A stretch of 25,617 bases of DNA from an uncultured Prevotellaceae bacterium (GTDB lineage Bacteria; Bacteroidota; Bacteroidia; Bacteroidales; Bacteroidaceae): assembly GCA_946415695.1 (NCBI GenBank), contig CAMKTM010000004.1, positions 1-25,617 of the forward strand. The letters run 5' to 3'. Below are positions 7,310 through 14,678 of this stretch, one piece after another. The first letter of the stretch is position 1, and the number at the start of each line of letters is the position of its first letter. The notes beneath the pieces are model-generated. The model saw nothing but the letters and a program-made list of their open reading frames with translations. It had not been told where the DNA came from and searched no databases. A program made the position numbers and the translations under genes.

Positions 7310-7550
7310 GAAAGACCTCAAACATTATCTCCATCAGCCTAAAAAGCTTGCTGCTTTGGCAGAGATCATTGACTTGCTGGCACATGAGCAGCCTGTCCCT
7401 GCCAAATACAAGCCTCATCTACTGCTTGGTCAGTACAGGGGATGCATGGAGTGTCACGTCCAGGGCGACTTTTTGCTCATTTGGGTGGATAGGGTCAATA
7501 ACATCATTGAATTGGTTCGCCTCGGCACGCATTCAGAATTGTTTGGATAG
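7278..7550 (+). CDS. type II toxin, YafQ-family mRNA interferase
   Basis: The 90-aa product belongs to the RelE/ParE fold and matches YafQ, a ribosome-dependent endoribonuclease that cuts mRNA in the A site. Residues lining up with E. coli YafQ active-site positions are H47 (YKPHLL), H60 (CHVQGDF), D64 and H85 in the C-terminal RLGTHSELFG motif. The tryptophan that follows the equivalent aspartate in E. coli is F65 here. All key histidines are present, so it looks active. The ATG at 7278 follows AAGGAAG and overlaps the antitoxin. argS starts only 20 nt after the toxin stop, which is an unusual placement. Confidence 0.9.
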   Translation: MKRIFPSGQYKKDLKHYLHQPKKLAALAEIIDLLAHEQPVPAKYKPHLLLGQYRGCMECHVQGDFLLIWVDRVNNIIELVRLGTHSELFG

Positions 7551-7570
7551 TAATAAAAAGAAGATAAGAT

Positions 7571-9415
7571 ATGAAAATTGAAACAAAGATAACAGAGGCT
7601 GTGAAGGCCATAGTGGAAGAGCTTTATGGTCAACAGGTGCCGGCGAAGATGGTTCAGCTTCAGGAGACGAGACCCGAGTTCGAAGGGCAGGTGACGCTCG
7701 TCGTCTTCCCCTTTACGAAGATGAGCCACAAAGCGCCCGAGCAGACGGCGCAGGAGATAGGCGAACGGCTCAAGGAGCGTTTGCCAGAGGTCATCAGCGG
7801 CTTCAATGCCGTGAAGGGCTTCCTTAACCTCAGCATCAGCTCGCAGCAGTGGATAAGCATCCTTCAAGACATCTACGAGAACCCTAACTATGGCTTCACG
7901 CCCGTCACGGAGGAGAGCCCGCTGGTGATGATAGAATACTCCAGCCCGAACACCAACAAACCGCTCCACCTCGGCCACGTCCGCAACAACCTCCTCGGCT
8001 GGGCACTGGCAAAAGTCATGGAGGCCAACGGCAACAAGGTGGTGAAGACGAACATCGTGAACGACCGCGGCATACACATCTGCAAGTCGATGCTCGCCTG
8101 GCTCAAGTGGGGCAACGGCGAGACACCCGAGAGCTCCGGCAAGAAGGGCGACCACCTCATTGGCGACTACTACGTGGCCTTCGACAAGCATTACCGCGAA
8201 GAGGTGAAGCAGCTCGTGGCTCAAGGCATGGACGAAGAGCAGGCCAAGCAGGAAGCGCCGCTCATCAAGGAAGCCCACGCCATGCTCGTCAAGTGGGAGC
8301 AGAACGACCCCGAGGTACGTGCCCTGTGGCGCAAGATGAACGAGTGGGTGTATGCCGGCTTCGACGAGACCTACAAGGCACTCGGCGTATCGTTCGACAA
8401 GATATACTACGAAAGCGAGACCTACCTGGAAGGCAAGGAAAAGGTGGAGGAAGGACTGCAGAAAGGCTTCTTCTATCGCAGACCCGACGGTAGCGTATGG
8501 GCCGACCTGACCAGCGAAGGCCTCGACGAGAAGCTCCTGCTGCGCTCCGACGGCACCAGCGTCTATATGACGCAGGACATCGGCACAGCCAAGCTCCGCT
8601 TCCAGGACTATCCCATCGACAAGATGATATACGTCGTGGGCAACGAACAGAACTACCACTTCCAGGTGCTCAGCATCCTGCTCGACAAGCTCGGCTTCAA
8701 GTGGGGCAAGGACCTCGTGCACTTCTCCTACGGCATGGTGGAGCTGCCCAACGGCAAGATGAAGAGCCGCGAGGGCACCGTCGTGGATGCCGACGACCTC
8801 ATCGCCACCATGGTGGCCGATGCCCGACAGATGAGCGCGGACAAAGTCAACAAGCTCGAAGACATCACGGAAGAGGAAGCGCAGGAGATAGCCCGCATCG
8901 TCGGCATGGGCGCCCTGAAGTACTTCATCCTCAAGGTCGATGCCCGCAAGAACATGCTCTTCAACCCCGAAGAGAGCATCGACTTCAACGGCAACACAGG
9001 CCCCTTCATCCAGTACACCTACGCCCGCATCCGCTCCATCCTCCGCAAAGTGGAGGAGCAAGGAGCAAGGGGCAAGGAGCAGGAGGATAGTTCGGAAACA
9101 AAGCCTCTCTCTTGCCCCTTGCCCCTTGCCCCTTGCCCCTTGGCTCTGTCGGAGAGGGAAATCAGCCTCATCCAGAAGCTGCAAGGCTTCGAGAACGCCG
9201 TCAAGCAGGCAGGCACCGACTACAACCCCTCGTGCATCGCCAACTATTGCTACGACCTCGCCAGCGAATACAACCGCTTCTACCACGACTTCAGCGTGCT
9301 CCGCGAAGAGGATGAGCAGAAGCGCACCTTCCGCATCGCCCTCTCGGCCGCCGTCGGTCAGGTCATCAAGAACGGCATGGGGCTCCTGGGTATCGAGGTG
9401 CCGGAGCGGATGTAA
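7571..9415 (+). CDS. argS: arginine--tRNA ligase
   Basis: The 614-aa product is a class I aminoacyl-tRNA synthetase that charges tRNA-Arg in the cytoplasm. The N-terminal Add-1-like domain spans about residues 1-105. The HIGH-type motif is HLGH (133-136) in SPNTNKPLHLGHVRNN. The KMSKS-equivalent is MKSREGT (397-403). The DALR anticodon-binding domain is at the C-terminus, with YDLASEYNRFYHDFSVLR and the usual ending MGLLGIEVPERM. Between RSILRK and LSEREISL, where related proteins have a short variable loop, this copy has a low-complexity insert, EEQGARGKEQEDSSETKPLS then CPLPLAPCPLA, encoded by 7-bp repeats (see separate entry). The frame is intact. It probably shares the upstream toxin-antitoxin promoter. 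A 610-codon antisense frame across it is a shadow. Confidence 0.96.
   Translation: MKIETKITEAVKAIVEELYGQQVPAKMVQLQETRPEFEGQVTLVVFPFTKMSHKAPEQTAQEIGERLKERLPEVISGFNAVKGFLNLSISSQQWISILQDIYENPNYGFTPVTEESPLVMIEYSSPNTNKPLHLGHVRNNLLGWALAKVMEANGNKVVKTNIVNDRGIHICKSMLAWLKWGNGETPESSGKKGDHLIGDYYVAFDKHYREEVKQLVAQGMDEEQAKQEAPLIKEAHAMLVKWEQNDPEVRALWRKMNEWVYAGFDETYKALGVSFDKIYYESETYLEGKEKVEEGLQKGFFYRRPDGSVWADLTSEGLDEKLLLRSDGTSVYMTQDIGTAKLRFQDYPIDKMIYVVGNEQNYHFQVLSILLDKLGFKWGKDLVHFSYGMVELPNGKMKSREGTVVDADDLIATMVADARQMSADKVNKLEDITEEEAQEIARIVGMGALKYFILKVDARKNMLFNPEESIDFNGNTGPFIQYTYARIRSILRKVEEQGARGKEQEDSSETKPLSCPLPLAPCPLALSEREISLIQKLQGFENAVKQAGTDYNPSCIANYCYDLASEYNRFYHDFSVLREEDEQKRTFRIALSAAVGQVIKNGMGLLGIEVPERM
9053..9153. 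repeat. 7-bp repeat array inserted in frame inside argS
   Basis: The left part (about 9054-9084) reads gagcaagg-type units (caaggag, caagggg, caaggag). The right part (about 9110-9141) has four ttgcccc units. The two halves are approximately reverse complements, so the insert can fold back on itself. Because the unit is 7 nt, three units are read as the heptapeptide CPLPLAP. The insert keeps the argS frame. Confidence 0.85.
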
Positions 9416-9416
9416 A

Positions 9417-9497
9417 CAGCCCCCTCCCCAACCCTCCCCAAAGGGAGGGAGTTCCTCGCCGCGTAATTATGAATTGTGAATTATGAATTATGAATTA
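9417..9497 (+). repeat. CTCCC hairpin plus 7-bp array upstream of the RNase H gene
   Basis: A perfect 7-bp GC stem (ccctccc 9432-9438, gggaggg 9443-9449, loop caaa) lies just after the argS stop and could act as a transcription stop or processing site. It is followed at 9465-9497 by 4.7 units of aattatg (one unit is aattgtg). The array runs into the RNase H gene, whose ATG at 9483 lies in the third unit. Confidence 0.85.
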
Positions 9498-9914
9498 CTA
9501 AAGGGCAAGGTTGACTTCAACGCCATAGCCGTGGATGCAGGCTGCAGCGGCAACCCGGGCGCGATGGAGTATCAGGGCGTCTATCTCGGCAACGAGCAGA
9601 GGATCTTCCACTTCGGCCCCATCCAGGGCACGAACAACATCGGCGAGTTCCTCGCCATCGTCCATGCCCTCGCCCTCATCAAGAAGAACGGCTGGGACAT
9701 GAAGGTCTATAGCGACAGCATCAGCGGCATGGCTTGGGTGCGGAACAAAAGGGCGAAGACCACGCTGAAGCGCGACGAACAGACTGCCCAGGTGCTCGAC
9801 CTCGTCGTCCGCGCCGAGAACTGGCTCTGGCAGAACCCCAAGCACGCCGAAGTGCTGAAGTGGAACACCGAAGAGTGGGGCGAAATCCCCGCCGACTTCG
9901 GGAGAAAGAAATAG
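9483..9914 (+). CDS. ribonuclease H family protein (RNase HI fold)
   Basis: The 143-aa product has an RNase H fold that would cleave RNA in RNA-DNA hybrids with two metal ions. The acidic residues of the active site are all visible: D18 in AVDAGCSGNPG, E55 in NNIGEFLAIVHAL, D78 in VYSDS and D138 near the C-terminus in EIPADFGRK. The GEFLAIVHAL and WGEIPADFGRK signatures fit the Bacteroidetes version of the viroplasmin-associated RNase H, here without an N-terminal viroplasmin domain. The start lies within a 7-bp repeat. The neighbouring ATGs at 9469 and 9490 open frames that stop within a few codons, so 9483 is the best start. It follows argS by 67 nt. Confidence 0.9.
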   Translation: MNYELLKGKVDFNAIAVDAGCSGNPGAMEYQGVYLGNEQRIFHFGPIQGTNNIGEFLAIVHALALIKKNGWDMKVYSDSISGMAWVRNKRAKTTLKRDEQTAQVLDLVVRAENWLWQNPKHAEVLKWNTEEWGEIPADFGRKK

Positions 9915-10028
9915 CCCCTCTCCCCGCTCCCCCAAAGGGGAGAGCCCTCTATGGGGAGAATAAATGTTCAATGTTCAATGTTCAATGTTCAATGAATAAA
10001 TGGTAAATGATTAAATGGTAAATGTGAG
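9915..10028 (+). repeat. CTCCCC hairpin, 7-bp array and shared leader upstream of the LtaS-like gene
   Basis: Directly after the RNase H stop comes a stem ctcccc (9927-9932)/ggggag (9937-9942) with loop caaa, extendable through ctctcccc/ggggagag. Then come 4.5 units of aatgttc (9963-9994). A leader (10006-10028) follows, containing aaatggtaaatgtgag right up to the start codon. The last 23 nt nearly match those before the acetyltransferase start at 24354. Confidence 0.88.
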
Positions 10029-11933
10029 ATGAAGCGAAGCATACATTATCTGGAATACCTGTACTGCCATCTGTTGATAGTCTTTCTGATAGGCAGGATT
10101 GGGTTCATCCTGAACAACCGCAGCATTGAGCATTTGTCGCTCCTTGATGGCTTTGGAGCCTGCTGGCGCGGATTCGTGGGGCACGACCTCATGGTGGCTG
10201 CCCTGCTGCTCGCTGTGCCTTGGCTTGTGGGACTGCTTGCTTTGCGCCGTCCCCAACTCAGCCTGCGTGCCTGGCTCACGCCTTACTTTATCCTCATGGG
10301 CTTGGTGGTGTCCATCATCATTGTGGCCGATGCCGTGATGTACGAATACTGGCAGTTCAAACTCGGCATGGTTGTGCTGAGCTATGCCTCTTCTCCGGAG
10401 GGAGCCACAAACAGCGTCAGCCTTTCCTATATCCTTGTTCGCGTCGCCCTGTTCCTTCTTCTGGCTCTCTGGACGATAGTCCCTTGCATTCTGCTCACGC
10501 CGAAGCGGCTCGAAGGCGGTTCCTTCGAACGTCTTTGGATGCGCAACATCAGCATCATCTGGAGTTTTCTGCTCGTCTCGAGTTTCTGCTTCATGCATCA
10601 GGGCGATGTCTATGGCAATCCGCGAAAGCTGCTTGCCAACCATGCCGCCGTCAATCCCGTCTATGCTTTTGCCAAGAGCATTGACCTGACGGACAACTAT
10701 GGCGCCCGTTACAATCTCCTTTCCGAGGCAGACCGCGCCGACCTCTTCAACGGACTTTATCCCGAGCCTGCCGATGACATTCAGGACACGCTGCTCACCT
10801 CCAGCCGTCCGGACGTCCTGGTGGTCTTCATGGAAGGCTTCGGAAGCCGTTTCGTCAAGGAACTTGGCGGCTTGCCCGACGTGGCACCGGGCTGGAGCCG
10901 GCTCATCCCCGAAGGCATCTTCTGGCAGAACTACTACAGCAATTCTTTCCGGACGGACCGAGGCACGGTCAGCGCCTTCAGCGGCTGGTTGAGCTATACC
11001 GACATAGGCCTGATGAACCATGCAGAGCTCCATGCCGCCCTTCCCTCGCTTGCACGCACCTTGAACCGCGAGGGCTACGAAACGGGCTATCTCTATGGCA
11101 GCGCAATGACCAACATGGGCAAGCGGCAGTACCTCGAGGACATGGACTTCCAGCAGCTCTACGACAATACGGCTTTTACGGCAGAGGAGGGTTCCTGGGG
11201 CGTTCCCGACAGCACCGCCCTGCAGAAAGCCTGCGAGCTTATTGCCGACTGGGAGGACGGACACCACTTCCTCGTGGCCCAGACACTTTCCAGCCATGAG
11301 CCGTGGGACGTGCCCTACCACCGCCTCGAGGACGAGAAGCTCAATGCCTTCGCCTATACCGACTACAGCATCGCCTGCATGATCGACACCCTGAAGCAAC
11401 TTCCGCAGTGGGACAACCTGCTCGTCATCATGATTCCCGACCACGGCTTCCTCTATCAGCAGAGCTACGACGACCCGGGTTTCTTCCATGCCCCCATGCT
11501 TTGGCTCGGCGGTGCCATCCGCCAGCCGCGCAAGATGGACATCCTGATGAACCAAAGCGACATAGCGGCCACACTGCTCTCGCAGATGGGCATCAGCCAC
11601 AACGACTACCCGTGGAGCCGAAACGTGCTGAGCCGCACCTACACCTATCCCTTCGTCTATTGCAACTACCCCGCCGGAATGCTCTTTGCCGACAGCACGG
11701 GCATCAGCATCTACGACATCGACGGCGATGCCGTGATGACCGAACAGCCTGCCGACGACGGGCTGCGACTCCTCCGCGCCAAAGCCATCCTGCAAACCAG
11801 TTACGACCAGCTCGGAGAGATGCCCCGTTCAACACGGCACGCTCTTCTTCCAAACGAGGCACGCTCTTATGGCCATAAGAGCACGCCTTTATTGCCAACG
11901 AGGCACGCTCTTATTTCCAGAGCCCCACAATAA
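10029..11933 (+). CDS. LtaS-like membrane phosphoglycerol transferase (sulfatase fold)
   Basis: The 634-aa product has five N-terminal membrane segments (about 11-30, 54-72, 82-105, 132-157, 172-192), then a large periplasmic sulfatase-fold domain of the lipoteichoic acid synthase/MdoB superfamily. Expected metal and catalytic residues are visible: E269 in VVFMEGFGSRF, the likely nucleophile T309 in SFRTDRGT, and D471-H472 in MIPDHGF. In this family the enzyme moves phosphoglycerol, or sometimes phosphoethanolamine, from a phospholipid onto a glycan. Gram-negative Bacteroidetes lack teichoic acid, so the acceptor is probably an envelope glycan. The TagB-like gene and SGNH gene nearby fit that idea. 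The last 35 or so residues (after LGEM) come from a repeat element and look like an added tail. A 594-codon antisense frame is a shadow. Confidence 0.88.
   Translation: MKRSIHYLEYLYCHLLIVFLIGRIGFILNNRSIEHLSLLDGFGACWRGFVGHDLMVAALLLAVPWLVGLLALRRPQLSLRAWLTPYFILMGLVVSIIIVADAVMYEYWQFKLGMVVLSYASSPEGATNSVSLSYILVRVALFLLLALWTIVPCILLTPKRLEGGSFERLWMRNISIIWSFLLVSSFCFMHQGDVYGNPRKLLANHAAVNPVYAFAKSIDLTDNYGARYNLLSEADRADLFNGLYPEPADDIQDTLLTSSRPDVLVVFMEGFGSRFVKELGGLPDVAPGWSRLIPEGIFWQNYYSNSFRTDRGTVSAFSGWLSYTDIGLMNHAELHAALPSLARTLNREGYETGYLYGSAMTNMGKRQYLEDMDFQQLYDNTAFTAEEGSWGVPDSTALQKACELIADWEDGHHFLVAQTLSSHEPWDVPYHRLEDEKLNAFAYTDYSIACMIDTLKQLPQWDNLLVIMIPDHGFLYQQSYDDPGFFHAPMLWLGGAIRQPRKMDILMNQSDIAATLLSQMGISHNDYPWSRNVLSRTYTYPFVYCNYPAGMLFADSTGISIYDIDGDAVMTEQPADDGLRLLRAKAILQTSYDQLGEMPRSTRHALLPNEARSYGHKSTPLLPTRHALISRAPQ
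11836..11915. repeat. repeat with 20-bp perfect palindrome at the 3' end of the LtaS-like gene
   Basis: The word aacgaggcacgctcttat occurs at 11853-11870 and again at 11897-11914, and ggcacgctctt also at 11836-11846. Positions 11863-11882 form a perfect palindrome, gctcttatgg followed by its complement ccataagagc. The element is read through as the C-terminal tail of the LtaS-like protein (RHALLPNEARS and TRHALISRAPQ). Confidence 0.85.
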
Positions 11934-11961
11934 ACACCAGAACCACGAACACAGAAACAAC

Positions 11962-13797
11962 ATGATAAAGCAATTCCTCGAAATCATCAAACGCTACTTC
12001 CGGCCCTACAGAATGTACATCGTATGGTCCATCGTGCTGAACTTCGTAAGCCAGTGGCTCAACGTGTTCTCATTCGTCGTGCTCATCCCCATCCTGAACA
12101 TCCTCTTCAAGATAGACAAAAACATCTATACCTACAAAGAGTGGACGTGGAAGAGCCTGAACAAAGACCTCATCGTCAACAACGCCTACGCCTGGGTGCA
12201 GGACATGATCGCCACCAACGGCGCCTTCCTCACCCTATGTCTCATGGGAGGCATACTCGTCATCATGACCTGCCTGAAATGCATCGGCTACTGGGGAGCC
12301 GCCAACATCATGATGCCCCTCAGCACCGGCGTCGTGCGCGACATCCGCATGGACATGTACAACAAGGTGATGCGCCTGCCCCTCAGCTTCTTCTCCGCAG
12401 AGCGAAAAGGCGACATCATCGTCCGCATGAGCACCGACATACAAATCGTGGAAAACTCCGTCACCTCAGCCATCTCCACCCTCATACAGCAACCCATCGC
12501 CATCCTTACCTGCTTCGTCACCCTCTTCACCGTCAGCTGGCAACTCACCCTCTTCGTCCTCATCGTCACTCCACCCGCCGCATGGATCATGGGCACCGTG
12601 ACCAAACGCCTCAAAAGCCGCTCGGCAAGCGTACAGGCAGGACTCTCCGAGATAATGGCACAAATAGAAGAAACACTCAGCGGACTGCGCATCGTAAAGG
12701 CATTCATCGCCGAAGAAAAAATGGCCAAGCGCTTCAACTACATCAACAACGAATTCCGCCGCGGCATGATAAGCATGATGATGCGCATCAACGCCGCACA
12801 CCCCGTCTCCGAAACCATGGGCACCCTCATCATCGTCATCGTAATGCTCTTCGGCGGCTGGCTCATCCTCTCCGGCGAAGGCTTCATCGACGCCTCAACC
12901 TTCATCTTCTACATGGTCATCCTCTACAGCGTCATCAACCCCATAAAAGACCTCACCCGACAATCCTACATGATACCCATGGGCCTCGCATCCATGGACC
13001 GCATCGACTACATCCTCAAAGCCGAAAACCCCATCAAAGAAAAAACAGACCCCAAACCACTCGACAGCTTCGAACAACAAGTAGAACTACGCAACGTCTC
13101 CTTCTACTACAACGAAGGCCGCGACGTCCTCAAGCACATCAACCTCCAGATACCCAAAGGCAAGACCGTCGCCCTCGTCGGACAGTCCGGCTCAGGAAAA
13201 TCCACACTCGTTGACCTCATACCACGCTACCACGACGTGCGCGACGGACAAATACTCATCGACGGCAAAGACATACGCGACGTCCGCATCCACGACCTCC
13301 GGGCACTCATCGGCAACGTCAACCAGGAAGCCATCCTCTTCAACGACACCTTCCTGGCAAACATCACCTTCGGCGTCGAGAACGCCACCAAAGAACAAGT
13401 CATCGAAGCCGCAAAAATAGCCAACGCACACGACTTCATCATGGAGACCGAGAAAGGCTACGACACCATCATCGGCGACCGCGGCGGACGACTCTCCGGC
13501 GGACAGCGACAGCGCGTCAGCATCGCACGAGCCATCCTCAAAAACCCCCCCATCCTCATCCTCGACGAAGCCACATCAGCACTCGACACCGAAAGCGAAC
13601 ACCTCGTGCAAGAAGCCCTCGACCGACTCATGAAATCCCGCACCACCATCGCCATCGCACACCGACTCTCAACCATCAAGAACGCCGACATCATCCACGT
13701 CCTCTACGAAGGAGAAATAGTCGAAAGCGGCCAGCACGACGAACTCATCGCCAAAAACGGCTACTACAAACGCCTCTACGACATGCAGCAACTCTAG
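11962..13797 (+). CDS. ABC transporter, fused permease and ATPase (MsbA/PglK-like exporter)
   Basis: The 611-aa half-transporter has an N-terminal six-helix exporter domain (about residues 1-330) and a C-terminal ATPase. Visible motifs are Walker A GQSGSGKST (407-415), signature LSGGQ (511-515), Walker B ILILDEATSALD with D535-E536, and the switch histidine H567 in IAIAHRLST. It would act as a homodimer, flipping a lipid or lipid-linked glycan across the inner membrane, as MsbA or PglK do. No substrate is encoded in the sequence, so the choice comes from context. The ATG at 11962 gives MIKQFLEIIKRYFRPYR; an in-frame extension upstream would run through the repeat and is unlikely. The gene uses C-ending codons (ctc, atc, acc, gcc) far more than the genes after it. 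It starts 28 nt after the LtaS-like gene. Confidence 0.93.
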   Translation: MIKQFLEIIKRYFRPYRMYIVWSIVLNFVSQWLNVFSFVVLIPILNILFKIDKNIYTYKEWTWKSLNKDLIVNNAYAWVQDMIATNGAFLTLCLMGGILVIMTCLKCIGYWGAANIMMPLSTGVVRDIRMDMYNKVMRLPLSFFSAERKGDIIVRMSTDIQIVENSVTSAISTLIQQPIAILTCFVTLFTVSWQLTLFVLIVTPPAAWIMGTVTKRLKSRSASVQAGLSEIMAQIEETLSGLRIVKAFIAEEKMAKRFNYINNEFRRGMISMMMRINAAHPVSETMGTLIIVIVMLFGGWLILSGEGFIDASTFIFYMVILYSVINPIKDLTRQSYMIPMGLASMDRIDYILKAENPIKEKTDPKPLDSFEQQVELRNVSFYYNEGRDVLKHINLQIPKGKTVALVGQSGSGKSTLVDLIPRYHDVRDGQILIDGKDIRDVRIHDLRALIGNVNQEAILFNDTFLANITFGVENATKEQVIEAAKIANAHDFIMETEKGYDTIIGDRGGRLSGGQRQRVSIARAILKNPPILILDEATSALDTESEHLVQEALDRLMKSRTTIAIAHRLSTIKNADIIHVLYEGEIVESGQHDELIAKNGYYKRLYDMQQL

Positions 13798-13836
13798 AAG
13801 TTTCCCGCACAGAAGTTAAACAGAAATAATCCAGTC

Positions 13837-14613
13837 ATGGAAAATCAACAACAGAACAATATGCCATCCATCCCTCAAGCAAAAGAAAATGGATGCAAAA
13901 GGATGAGAGGATTCTTTGTTATTTCGTTAATAGCCAATCTCGTTCTTTGCGTTCTGCTCTTACTAATTCTTCTTTCGCCTTCCACATGTCATTTCTTTGA
14001 GAAGGGAGAAGTAAATGTAGAGAAAAGGCCCGACTATTGGGCTTTGCGAGGATGGAATAGTATGGTAGCGAAGATGGATCTTCACCCCGATGCCATGTTT
14101 TTTGGACATTCACAGATTGAGATGTGCGACTTTCGCCACTACTTCCCAGACCTACAGATTGTGGCATCCGGGTATCCAGGAGACAACGTCGAAGGAATGC
14201 ATTTGCGTGTTGAACAAATAGCATCGCTAAAGCCCACAAAGGTATTTCTTTTATGCGGTGCCAATTCATTAGGAATGTCTGATCAAGACTTTGAGACCCA
14301 ATATGACCGGCTTGTAAATGAAATAAAAGCAGCTTCGCCAAGTTCCGAGCTTTACATCTTCAACATCCTGCCTCAATGTGATGGTACATCAGGCAAAGCG
14401 TCCAGAAACAGTAAAATTGTTGAGAGGAATCGTTTCATCAAGGAATACACACAGCAGAACGATATACCCATGATTGACCTGTATAGCCTTTACGCTGATG
14501 CGGACGGAACATTGTTCCCGGACATCACAATCGATGGCATACATTTGACCCCTCAAGGCTACGACCGATGGGCAGAAGCATTAAGGCCATATATGCAGAA
14601 AGGAAATAACTGA
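13837..14613 (+). CDS. membrane-anchored SGNH/GDSL hydrolase
   Basis: The 258-aa product has a short cytoplasmic head, one membrane helix (residues about 26-46) and a periplasmic SGNH domain. Block I is FFGHSQIE with S92 as the probable nucleophile (GHS replaces the usual GDS). Block II glycine is in ASGYPGDN (112). Block III is LCGANSLG with N143. Block V is DGIHLTPQGY with D233 and H236. All four catalytic elements are present, so it should be an active esterase or acetyltransferase-type enzyme acting on envelope glycans. The substrate is unknown. Codon use is clearly A/T-richer than in the preceding ABC transporter gene, from which it is separated by 39 nt, and this marks the start of the variable glycan locus. 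Confidence 0.85.
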   Translation: MENQQQNNMPSIPQAKENGCKRMRGFFVISLIANLVLCVLLLLILLSPSTCHFFEKGEVNVEKRPDYWALRGWNSMVAKMDLHPDAMFFGHSQIEMCDFRHYFPDLQIVASGYPGDNVEGMHLRVEQIASLKPTKVFLLCGANSLGMSDQDFETQYDRLVNEIKAASPSSELYIFNILPQCDGTSGKASRNSKIVERNRFIKEYTQQNDIPMIDLYSLYADADGTLFPDITIDGIHLTPQGYDRWAEALRPYMQKGNN

Positions 14614-14635
14614 CTTTAAGAGAACAACATTGAAA

Positions 14636-14668
14636 GCTACCACAAACGCCTCTACGACCAGTAGCAAC
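14636..14668 (+). pseudogene. remnant of an ABC transporter 3' end
   Basis: Positions 14636-14658 match the last coding bases of the ABC transporter gene at 13760-13782 in 22 of 23 positions. In frame they read SYHKRLYDQ and stop (tag at 14662), against GYYKRLYDMQQL and stop for the intact gene. The piece lies in the 65-nt gap between the SGNH gene and the glycerophosphotransferase gene. It is the likely leftover of a second or former transporter copy, or a recombination scar. Confidence 0.7.
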
Positions 14669-14678
14669 AAAGAGAAAT

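Noticed and set aside
7454..9286. 610-codon minus-strand open frame across argS
   Set aside because: It lies antisense to a clearly recognisable argS, its translation is a low-complexity run of Val, Leu, His and Glu typical of antisense shadow frames in GC-biased genes, and it has no recognisable domain.
10011..11795. 594-codon minus-strand open frame
   Set aside because: Antisense to the LtaS-like gene, which has all catalytic motifs; the translation has no domain and the frame is explained by the codon bias of the real gene.
11869..11961. In-frame 31-codon N-terminal extension of the ABC transporter
   Set aside because: It would translate the palindromic repeat and the intergenic gap; the ATG at 11962 gives the usual exporter N-terminus.
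12024..13214. 396-codon plus-strand frame overlapping the ABC transporter
   Set aside because: A shifted reading of the transporter gene, extremely rich in His, Arg and Pro because of C-rich codons; no domain.
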